Below, piece by piece: positions 1 to 5,396 of a stretch of DNA of 6,667 bases; position 1 is the first letter of the stretch, and every line of letters starts with the position of its first letter. The DNA lies in NCBI GenBank assembly GCA_021847165.1, contig JAJZUH010000113.1, positions 1 to 6,667 of the forward strand, in the 5' to 3' direction. Position numbers and translations under genes: made by a program. This stretch comes from Pseudomonadota bacterium (GTDB taxonomy: Bacteria; Pseudomonadota; Gammaproteobacteria; Burkholderiales; Gallionellaceae). The notes under the pieces are model-generated. The model ran no database searches. It saw only the letters and a program-made list of their open reading frames with translations, and had not been told where the DNA came from.

Positions 1-66
1 TTTTCCGAACTGCTTTTCGATCTGCGAAAGCGCTGCGGCGAGCGCCTTGCTCTTGTTTTCATCCAT
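1..66 (-). CDS. recA: RecA recombinase, N-terminal fragment (runs off the left edge)
   Basis: Reading leftward from an ATG at 66-64, the first 22 codons give MDENKSKALAAALSQIEKQF followed by GK, the characteristic start of proteobacterial RecA. In the family this N-terminal helix takes part in subunit packing; the ATPase core lies beyond the window. RecA is the cytoplasmic DNA strand-exchange protein that also triggers LexA self-cleavage. A ribosome binding site, AAGAGGTG on the minus strand (74-81), sits 7 nt before the start. The gene lies 49 bp downstream of vapC on the same strand. Only the fragment is visible, so intactness cannot be judged. The identification rests on recall of RecA N-termini and is confident for so short a piece. 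Confidence 0.9.
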   Translation of the reverse strand, partial: MDENKSKALAAALSQIEKQFGK

Positions 67-73
67 GTTTTCA

Positions 74-99
74 CACCTCTTGTCAGATGGTGAATTATG
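74..99 (-). promoter_or_regulatory. Candidate recA -10 element and ribosome binding site
   Basis: On the minus strand CATAAT (99-94) is preceded by TGC, forming an extended -10 (TGn plus hexamer). The start would be near 87, and AAGAGGTG (81-74) is the Shine-Dalgarno sequence. No good -35 is visible at 17-18 bp. I see no LexA-type CTG-N10-CAG box between the vapC stop and recA, although recA is usually SOS-regulated. The real recA promoter may lie elsewhere, for instance inside vapC. Confidence 0.35.
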
Positions 100-115
100 G
101 CATGGCTTGATCGAT

Positions 116-544
116 TCAGCCAGTTCCAGAAAACTGCTCGAGAAGGAGGATGCCGCCGAGTTTTTCAGCCTTCCTGAAGTAGCGCTCGTCCGCCGTGACC
201 AGCGTTACGGCCGACTCCATGGCGACGGCATGATAGAGGGTATCGAAAAGGTGATGGTCGAGTTGCCCTGAAATCTCGATCGCACGCCAATAGGCCGAAT
301 CTTCTGAAAATGTCTTGCCGTTTGCGAAAATCCGGGCAACTTCGTCGAAGCAATCCTTCGCATCGTCATGGAACACCCTGGACAGAACAGCGGCTATTTC
401 GGCAAGGGCATGGGGCGGCTCGACGAGCCTCAGCGATCCGTCGAGAACAGCATCGAGCAGCAGCAAGGCCTGTTCCCCATCCTTTTCTTCCGGACTCGCC
501 ACATGCCACTTGACGACAACACTCGCATCGAGCGTCAGAATCAA
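116..544 (-). CDS. vapC: PIN-domain toxin ribonuclease, VapC family
   Basis: This 142-aa protein has the layout of a single PIN domain, the metal-dependent RNase fold of VapC toxins. The expected acidic residues are present: D6 in LDASVVVKW, E49 in LAEIAAVL, D101 in FDTLYHAVA and D119 in VTADERYF. VapC toxins inhibit translation by cutting tRNA or rRNA; the target here cannot be read from the sequence. The only start that keeps the full N-terminal strand is a TTG at 544-542, which overlaps the antitoxin stop as TTGA. A purine-rich GGAAGAGGG lies a few bases upstream. The TTG start and overlap suggest translational coupling that keeps toxin below antitoxin. Length is typical for the family. 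The toxin class is confident; the biological role is inferred. Confidence 0.88.
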   Translation of the reverse strand: MILTLDASVVVKWHVASPEEKDGEQALLLLDAVLDGSLRLVEPPHALAEIAAVLSRVFHDDAKDCFDEVARIFANGKTFSEDSAYWRAIEISGQLDHHLFDTLYHAVAMESAVTLVTADERYFRKAEKLGGILLLEQFSGTG

Positions 545-774
545 GAACGTCCCTCTTCCCGCATTCCCCTGATTTCTTCCTCACGAACGACGGGCCTGTC
601 TTTCCAGCGCGACTTGATGCTTCTGGCCGCATCCATGCTTTCCTGCCTGCGCCTTGCCTCCTCAACCGCATCCAGAAGCAGCTTCGCGACTACCGCGCTC
701 TTGTTGGCGTGAGCGAAAGCCTTGTTGAACGCCTCCTTGATATCGTCGGGAATGCTGAAATTCATGGTCGCCAT
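541..774 (-). CDS. vapB: Ribbon-helix-helix antitoxin, VapB-like
   Basis: This is a 77-aa protein. Residues 4-40 fit a ribbon-helix-helix DNA-binding domain: a short strand (MNFSIPDDI), then two helices split by a turn (FNKAFAHANKSAVVAKLLLD). The charged tail from about residue 41 to 77 (SRWKDRPVVREEEIRGMREE and neighbours) is the expected toxin-binding segment, normally disordered until bound. It comes first in a two-gene operon with the PIN toxin, the usual antitoxin-toxin order. The protein should neutralise the toxin and repress its own promoter by binding the inverted repeat at 787-805. The start used is ATG at 774-772, with GGAAAAA upstream. An internal ATG at codon 4 is possible but has a poorer site. 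The VapB label is by partner; RHH antitoxins occur in several families. Confidence 0.82.
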   Translation of the reverse strand: MATMNFSIPDDIKEAFNKAFAHANKSAVVAKLLLDAVEEARRRQESMDAARSIKSRWKDRPVVREEEIRGMREEGRS

Positions 775-786
775 GATTTTTCCTGA

Positions 787-805
787 TTGTTGAAGATTTC
801 AACAA
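787..805. promoter_or_regulatory. Probable vapBC operator, perfect inverted repeat
   Basis: TTGTTGAA, a 3-bp centre (GAT), then TTCAACAA form a perfect 8-bp inverted repeat 13 bp upstream of the antitoxin start. It abuts the -10 hexamer and covers the predicted transcription start near 798. A symmetric site in this position is what an RHH antitoxin dimer pair would bind for autorepression. The site is seen directly; protein binding is inferred. Confidence 0.65.
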
Positions 806-833
806 GTATAGGCCGAGATGCTCCCGCTTTCAA
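805..833 (-). promoter_or_regulatory. Sigma-70 promoter of the vapBC operon
   Basis: On the minus strand TTGAAA (833-828) and TATACT (810-805) are separated by exactly 17 bp, close to the sigma-70 consensus. The predicted start is near 798, about 24 nt before the antitoxin ATG. The -10 touches the inverted repeat at 787-805, so a bound repressor would block RNA polymerase. Confidence 0.72.
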
Positions 834-925
834 GGAAAATACGCCATCCCGGTTCGCAATGGATTGATTTTAGAACGATTCAAGCTCAATATGGGGAGGA
901 GGAACATGGTCATCTGCATCAGTAG

Positions 926-958
926 AAAACAAAAAGCCCCTCGCTTGCGCGAGAGGCT
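926..958 (-). terminator. Intrinsic terminator of the tracrRNA
   Basis: On the minus strand AGCCTCTCGC, tetraloop GCAA, GCGAGGGGCT form a 10-bp stem with one G-U pair. TTTTTGTTTT-like sequence follows at once (934-926). This is a textbook Rho-independent terminator and also the likely 3' terminal hairpin of the tracrRNA held by Cas9. Confidence 0.92.
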
Positions 959-1015
959 CGGGGTTTACCCCATAGGGGTTATCCTGCGAAGCAACTCACT
1001 GAGAGTCGACCTCTT

Positions 1016-1052
1016 ATTGTGATAAGCAATGCAGGCATCGGTCAGTTACAAT
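1016..1052 (-). repeat. Anti-repeat segment of the tracrRNA
   Basis: The minus strand reads ATTGTAACTGACCGATGCCT plus G, identical to 21 bp of the plus-strand CRISPR repeat. An 8-nt divergent middle (CATTGCTT) follows, then ATCACAAT, which matches the repeat end except for the last base. Against the crRNA this gives an upper helix of 21 bp, a one-base bulge and a 5-bp segment with G-U pairs. A 2x2 U-U internal loop and a lower helix of 8 bp complete it. The location 54 bp before cas9 is usual for tracrRNA genes. Confidence 0.94.
1047..1052 (+). promoter_or_regulatory. Possible cas9 -10 element inside the anti-repeat
   Basis: The plus strand of the anti-repeat ends AGTTACAAT, the same end as the crRNA-sense repeat, so it carries a TACAAT hexamer facing cas9. 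A start near 1059 would give a leader of about 47 nt before the cas9 ATG. There is no matching -35 and only a partial extended -10 (G at -14). It is listed as a candidate because no better plus-strand promoter is evident close to cas9. Confidence 0.25.
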
Positions 1053-1060
1053 ACTGAATA

Positions 1061-1089
1061 AGCATAACATAACTCTTTGCGTTTGTATA
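1061..1089 (-). promoter_or_regulatory. Candidate tracrRNA promoter with extended -10
   Basis: On the minus strand TATACA (1089-1084) and TATGCT (1066-1061) are spaced by 17 bp. The -10 is preceded by TGT, an extended -10 motif. The predicted start near 1054 falls about 2 nt before the anti-repeat, which independently supports the call. The hexamers themselves are imperfect. The whole element lies inside the cas9 5' leader. Confidence 0.52.
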
Positions 1090-1105
1090 AAAACAAGGGG
1101 GAAGT

Positions 1106-4087
1106 ATGGGGGAACTTACACTCGGGCTCGATCTTGGAACAAATTCGATCGGATGGGCGCTGATCGAATACGACGACAATCAGCAGCCGCAAAAACTAGT
1201 CGCATGCGGCTCGCGGATTTTTCAGGAAGCGGTTGAAGCCAAAACAGGCACCCCCAAGAACCATGCCCGCCGCGCAGCACGAGCAGCCAGAAAACTGGTG
1301 GCTAGGCGCAAGCAGCGGCGCACCAAGTTGCTCAATCTTCTTATCCGTCATGGCCTGCTGCCGCAGGGCGAAAAAGAACGCAACACATTGCTGCTGGACA
1401 ACCAGGCCAACGATCCTTACCAATTGAGAAAGCGCGGACTGGATGAAAAGCTGGAACCATTCGCCCTTGGTCGCGCGCTCTACCATCTTGCCCACAGGCG
1501 CGGCTTCCAAAGCAACCGCAAGGCGGCATCGGACGAGGATGGCAAAGTAAAAACCGCCATCTCTGCCTTGCGCGCCGAAATGCGAGGCCAGACTCTCGGC
1601 GCATTTCTGGCCGATCAACCCACGCAGCGCAGACGCTACACAGACCGGGCCATGTATGCGGAAGAATTCGAGCAACTGTGGAACAAACAAGCATCTTTCG
1701 CGCCTAAACTACTGACGAAAGCACTCAAGGTTGCCATACACAACACCATCTTTTTCCAGCGTCCGTTGAAATCGCAGGGGCATCTCATCGGCAAATGCAC
1801 ATTCGAACCAACACGCAAACGCGCCTCCAAAGCCATCCCGCCAGCACAACGCTTCCGCATCCTCCAGGACATCAACCATCTGACCGTCAAGAATCCGGTT
1901 ACACACGAAAGCCGTCCGCTCACGCAGGATGAGCGAAACAAACTTGCCGAAGCACTCGACCGGCAAAAAAGCATGACTTGGGGGACTGCCCGAAAAACGC
2001 TTGGCTGGAACAAGAGGGACAGCCTGCATGAAGGCGAAACCTTCAACCTGGAGGAAGGAAAAAAGGACAAGCTGCTGGGCAATCGTACCGCATGCGACCT
2101 GCGCGGTGCGCTGGGCGAACGCTGGGATGCGCTCACAACACAGCAGCAGGACGGTTTGGTGACGGACCTGCTCACCATAGACAACGAGCAAGGATTCCTA
2201 AACCGAATGAAGAATCATTGGAATTTCGATGATGCGACTTCAGAGGCGCTCGCCAAGATCGAGCTGGAGCCGGGTTATGCGCGGCTTTCCGCCAAGGCCA
2301 TGCGAGCCATTTTGCCTCATCTCGAACGTGGCATGATATACAGCGATGCATGCAAGGCGGCGGGCTACGATCACAGCAACCCGAGCGCCAAAGGTTCGCT
2401 GGAAAAACTCCCGGAGCCGCCGAACGTGCGTAACCCTGTAGTCCAGAAGGCATTGTTCGAGACGCGCAAGGTGGTCAATGCCATTGTGCGCAAGTATGGC
2501 AAACCTTCTATCATTCGCGTGGAGATGGCTCGCGACATGAAACTCTCGAAGCGGCAGAAAGAAGAGTTGCAACGGGAACAGAACAAACAGAAAAAGGCCA
2601 ATGACCTCGCCGCTGAAATCCTGCGCAACGAATTCGGCATCCAGCACCCTACCCGCGCGGACCTCCAGAAATACCACATGTGGCAGGAATGCAAGGAAAT
2701 CTGCCCCTATACCGGCACGGTCATCTCGCGCGAAATGCTGTTCTCTCCGGAAGTGGATGTCGAGCATATCCTGCCTTACAGCCGCTCTCTGGACGACTCC
2801 TACATGAACAAGACGCTGTGCATGGCGACATACAACCGGCAGGTAAAACTCAACAACACGCCCTACGAAATCGGGCAAGGCGATCCACTGGCCTACGCTG
2901 AGATTTTCCAGCGCATCAAGGCGCTTCCCTTTCCGAAACGCCGCCGCTTCGAGCAAAACGGAATCGAAACTGACAAGTTCATCGAGCGGCAACTGAACGA
3001 CACGCGATACATCTGCGTGGAGGTTAGAAATTTTCTGCAACAGCTCGGGATGCCCGTGGAAGTCAGCAAGGGCGAAGCTACCGCAACCCTGCGCCACCGC
3101 TGGAAGCTCAACACGCTGCTCTCTCCCGATGGACGGAACGAGAAAAACCGGGCAGACCATCGCCACCATGCGATAGATGCCGTGGTCATCGCGCTGACGA
3201 ACAGAAGCCTGCTTCAGAAGCTGTCGCGCCTTTCCGCGCAAAGCGTCTCAATCGACAAAAGCCGCTTCGACATGCCGCAACCGTGGGATGGTTTCTACGA
3301 TGACGTTTACGCGAAAATAGATTCCATCATCGTATCGCATGCCCCCGCGCGCAAGATCAGCGGTGCGCTGCACGAGGATACCGCCTATGGCCATTTCAAA
3401 GAAGAAATTGTCGATCCGAAAAACGGGAAGGTTAACATCGAAGACCGATTTGTTTATCGCAAGCCATTGGCAACGCTTACCGCAAATGAAATCGGCAAGA
3501 TACGCGATAACAAAATACGCGAACTAGTCGAGGCTCGGTTGACTCAGTTTGCCAACAACAGCAAAGCAGCTTTTGGCGACCCGAATAATCCTCTTCTACA
3601 CATAGATGGCAAAACGCCTATTCGGACTGTTCGGCTTGTTACAAACTTCAACAAAAGCACAACCCACCCCATTCGCAAGGGACAAAGCCGAGATTACAAA
3701 TTCTTCAAATACGGCAATAACCATCATGTCGAGATTATCGAGCATGTGAACTCCGGCAAGCGCAAAGGCATCTTCGTTACTGCCATGGAGGCTGCGCAGC
3801 GAGCGCGTCGGGCAAAAACAGACATTGTGCAGCGCAATCATGGGGAGGGGTGGAAATTCATCATGTCGCTGGCAGTCAATGATTTAGTTTTGGTTGAAAA
3901 TAACGGATCTACCGATTTTTTCCGGGTGCAATTGCTGGACGGATCCAATGAAGCAATCGTACTTAGGAAACACACTGCTGCAATTCTGGATGACAACTCC
4001 ACAAGACTAAAAAAGACTCCGAATAGCCTGCAAGCAGCCAAAGTCAGTGCTGACCCACTAGGCAACATCGCACCATGCAATGATTAA
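1106..4087 (+). CDS. cas9: CRISPR-associated endonuclease Cas9, compact type II-C
   Basis: This 993-aa protein is the RNA-guided DNA endonuclease of the system. RuvC-I is at the N-terminus (GLDLGTNSIGWAL, catalytic D9). The arginine-rich bridge helix spans about 51-78 (ARRAARAARKLVARRKQRRT). The recognition lobe runs to about 455. RuvC-II contains IIRVEMARD with E473. The HNH domain has CPYTG at 533-537, DVEHILPYS with H554, and N577 in TYNRQ. RuvC-III has DHRHHAIDAVVIAL with H688 and D691. The C-terminal WED/PAM-interacting region covers about 760-993. All expected nuclease residues are present, so it should be active. Its length is near the small II-C enzymes such as Campylobacter jejuni Cas9 and below that of Neisseria meningitidis Cas9. 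The ATG at 1106 follows AAGGGGGA by 3 nt and leaves the RuvC-I motif correctly placed. The stop overlaps cas1 by 8 nt. From about 3480 onward the gene is clearly A+T-richer than before. The PAM cannot be read from the sequence. Confidence 0.98.
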   Translation: MGELTLGLDLGTNSIGWALIEYDDNQQPQKLVACGSRIFQEAVEAKTGTPKNHARRAARAARKLVARRKQRRTKLLNLLIRHGLLPQGEKERNTLLLDNQANDPYQLRKRGLDEKLEPFALGRALYHLAHRRGFQSNRKAASDEDGKVKTAISALRAEMRGQTLGAFLADQPTQRRRYTDRAMYAEEFEQLWNKQASFAPKLLTKALKVAIHNTIFFQRPLKSQGHLIGKCTFEPTRKRASKAIPPAQRFRILQDINHLTVKNPVTHESRPLTQDERNKLAEALDRQKSMTWGTARKTLGWNKRDSLHEGETFNLEEGKKDKLLGNRTACDLRGALGERWDALTTQQQDGLVTDLLTIDNEQGFLNRMKNHWNFDDATSEALAKIELEPGYARLSAKAMRAILPHLERGMIYSDACKAAGYDHSNPSAKGSLEKLPEPPNVRNPVVQKALFETRKVVNAIVRKYGKPSIIRVEMARDMKLSKRQKEELQREQNKQKKANDLAAEILRNEFGIQHPTRADLQKYHMWQECKEICPYTGTVISREMLFSPEVDVEHILPYSRSLDDSYMNKTLCMATYNRQVKLNNTPYEIGQGDPLAYAEIFQRIKALPFPKRRRFEQNGIETDKFIERQLNDTRYICVEVRNFLQQLGMPVEVSKGEATATLRHRWKLNTLLSPDGRNEKNRADHRHHAIDAVVIALTNRSLLQKLSRLSAQSVSIDKSRFDMPQPWDGFYDDVYAKIDSIIVSHAPARKISGALHEDTAYGHFKEEIVDPKNGKVNIEDRFVYRKPLATLTANEIGKIRDNKIRELVEARLTQFANNSKAAFGDPNNPLLHIDGKTPIRTVRLVTNFNKSTTHPIRKGQSRDYKFFKYGNNHHVEIIEHVNSGKRKGIFVTAMEAAQRARRAKTDIVQRNHGEGWKFIMSLAVNDLVLVENNGSTDFFRVQLLDGSNEAIVLRKHTAAILDDNSTRLKKTPNSLQAAKVSADPLGNIAPCND

Positions 4088-4964
4088 GCGCATCGTCGAA
4101 ATCAGCACCCCCGCCTACCTGCATCTGCGCAACCGGCAGATGGAAATCGAACGCGACGGGGTTGAGATCGGAAATGTACCAATAGAGGACCTGGGCATGC
4201 TGATCCTCGACCATCCCGGCATCACGCATACCCAAGGATTGCTCACGGCATGCTTCGAAAACAACGTGGTGGTGCTGATATGCGACAGCAGGCATCTGCC
4301 GAGTGCCATCCTCCTGCCTCTGGATGGGCATACGCTTCACAGCAAGACGCTGGGCCAACAGATCGCAGCCACCGAACCAGCCTGCAAACGGATATGGCAG
4401 CGAATCGTTCAATCCAAGATCCATGAGCAGGCCAAGGTGCTGCAATCCGCCACGGGAGACGACAAGCCGCTCCACGCCTATGCCTCCAAGGTAAAAAGCG
4501 GCGACCCTGAAAACATCGAGGCGCAGGCGGCGCGCATCTACTGGCAAAGACTGTTCGGCCCGGAATTCCGCAGAAACCAGGATCTCCCCGGAATCAACGC
4601 CATGCTCAACTACGGCTATGCCGTGATGCGCGGTGCAGTAGCGCGCGCAGTAGTGGGCGCGGGGCTGCATCCCGCTCTTGGCGTGCATCACCGCAACCAG
4701 TACAACAGCTTCGCGCTGGCTGACGATCTGATGGAACCATTGCGCCCGCTGGTGGACATCAAGGTTTACGAGATCTGCGAAATGCAGCCTGAAAACATCG
4801 AACTCACGCCACAGAACAAGCGAGCCTTGCTTGAAATCCTGAGTTGGAGTTGCGCCATCGGAGAAAGAAAATTCCCGATCATGGTTGCGCTGCACCAGTA
4901 CGCCGCCAGCGTGCGCAAGGTTCTGGCAGGCGAAGACAAGGAAGTGGAGATTCCGGAATTATGA
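4080..4964 (+). CDS. cas1: CRISPR adaptation integrase Cas1, type II
   Basis: This 294-aa protein is the metal-dependent integrase that, with Cas2, inserts new spacers into the array. The family's metal-binding residues are visible: E147 in NIEAQAARIYW, H204 in LGVHHRNQYNSF, and E219 in LADDLMEPLRP, with D216 next to it. The H-to-E spacing of 15 residues is that expected for type II Cas1. Length is normal and no damage is seen. The ATG at 4080 lies inside the 3' end of cas9, with an 8-nt overlap in a different frame. Its stop overlaps the cas2 start by 4 nt (ATGA). These overlaps suggest one polycistronic mRNA with coupled translation. In type II systems Cas9 and tracrRNA also help choose spacers next to a PAM; that part is family knowledge. 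Confidence 0.97.
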   Translation: MIKRIVEISTPAYLHLRNRQMEIERDGVEIGNVPIEDLGMLILDHPGITHTQGLLTACFENNVVVLICDSRHLPSAILLPLDGHTLHSKTLGQQIAATEPACKRIWQRIVQSKIHEQAKVLQSATGDDKPLHAYASKVKSGDPENIEAQAARIYWQRLFGPEFRRNQDLPGINAMLNYGYAVMRGAVARAVVGAGLHPALGVHHRNQYNSFALADDLMEPLRPLVDIKVYEICEMQPENIELTPQNKRALLEILSWSCAIGERKFPIMVALHQYAASVRKVLAGEDKEVEIPEL

Positions 4965-5290
4965 GCTTCGGAGGATTTCGCAGCATGTGGATCATCGCCA
5001 TGTTCGACCTGCCCACCGACACAAAAGCCGCACGACGCGCCTATCACGACTTCAGGGAAGCGCTGCTGAACGATGGATTCAACATGATGCAGTTCTCAGT
5101 CTACGGAAGGCACTGCCCCAGCGAAGAAAATGCCGACGTGCATGAAAGCAGGATAAAATCGTTTCTGCCGGACGACGGCGAGGTTCGCGTGCTGACCGTG
5201 ACCGACAAACAGTTCGAACGGATGAAGGTGTTCTTCGGCAAGACCCGCAAGGCAACCGAAGCGGCTCCGGAACAAATCAGCCTTTTTTGA
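4961..5290 (+). CDS. cas2: CRISPR adaptation protein Cas2
   Basis: This 109-aa ferredoxin-like-fold protein forms the central dimer of the Cas1-Cas2 integration complex. The first strand and acidic residue appear as MWIIAMFDLPTDT (D16). FNMMQFSVYGR and VRVLTVTDKQFERM are further family segments, and the C-terminus ends QISLF, much like other II-C Cas2 proteins. The open frame extends further upstream, but the ATG at 4961 overlapping the cas1 stop gives an N-terminus (MSFGGFRS) like known type II Cas2 starts. A second candidate, ATG at 4985, has a GGAGG 10 nt upstream and would make a protein 8 residues shorter. No csn2 or cas4 follows, which supports subtype II-C. Confidence 0.95.
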   Translation: MSFGGFRSMWIIAMFDLPTDTKAARRAYHDFREALLNDGFNMMQFSVYGRHCPSEENADVHESRIKSFLPDDGEVRVLTVTDKQFERMKVFFGKTRKATEAAPEQISLF

Positions 5291-5320
5291 CTCATGAAAA
5301 ACGCTACTTACTCAAAATTA

Positions 5321-5365
5321 AAGCAGAAAAACCCGGTAGATTTCCCCACCGGGTTTTCTGCTTTT
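5321..5365. terminator. Bidirectional terminator between cas2 and the CRISPR array
   Basis: AAGCAGAAAAACCCGGT and ACCGGGTTTTCTGCTT form a long stem with a 10-nt loop and one bulged A. The core is CCCGGT/ACCGGG, extended by A-T and GCAG/CTGC pairs. T-rich stretches follow the core in both directions. It can end the cas9-cas1-cas2 mRNA coming from the left and the pre-crRNA coming from the right, which would keep crRNA transcription from running antisense into cas2. Confidence 0.85.
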
Positions 5366-5396
5366 CAACAATCTATCAATGTGTTGTAGCCAGGGT

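Larger units (their letters stand above)
926..1054 (-). ncRNA. tracrRNA of the type II-C CRISPR system
   Basis: This RNA pairs with the crRNA repeat and forms the scaffold bound by Cas9. Reading leftward, it begins just before a 37-nt anti-repeat (1052-1016). Its first 21 nt are perfectly complementary to the 3' 21 nt of the crRNA-sense repeat, and its last 8 nt (ATCACAAT) pair with the first 8 nt of the repeat. The tail then has a small hairpin (AGAG, loop GTCGA, CTCT), a second possible hairpin (ACCCC, TAT, GGGGT) and a strong terminator stem. A candidate promoter with an extended -10 predicts a start near 1054, about 2 nt before the anti-repeat, giving an RNA of about 125-130 nt. The complementarity and terminator are seen directly; exact ends and processing by RNase III are inferred. 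It is transcribed divergently from cas9. Confidence 0.9.

Noticed and set aside
47..271. Plus-strand 74-codon frame at the left edge
   Set aside because: It is antisense to the recA start and the vapC 3' end and has no recognisable domain.
864..892. Plus-strand TTGATT, 17 bp, CAATAT as a cas9 promoter
   Set aside because: The -10 matches consensus at only three of six bases. The transcript would have to read through the tracrRNA gene in antisense for over 200 nt before cas9. It is kept only as a weak alternative.
1016..1056. tracrRNA on the plus strand, reading toward cas9
   Set aside because: On the plus strand this segment has the crRNA-like sense and no terminator before cas9. The minus strand gives complementarity to the II-C-sense repeat, a promoter and a terminator.
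2240..3241. Long minus-strand open frame of 333 codons inside cas9
   Set aside because: It lies fully antisense to the conserved RuvC-II, HNH and RuvC-III coding region, shows no recognisable domain, and is a shadow of G+C-rich codon use.
4044..4895. Minus-strand open frame of 283 codons over cas1
   Set aside because: It is antisense to cas1, whose family residues are all in place. No domain or ribosome site supports the antisense frame.
4844..4960. Upstream extension of the cas2 frame
   Set aside because: It would add 39 residues over the cas1 3' end with no family similarity. The ATG at 4961 gives the normal Cas2 N-terminus and a coupled ATGA junction.
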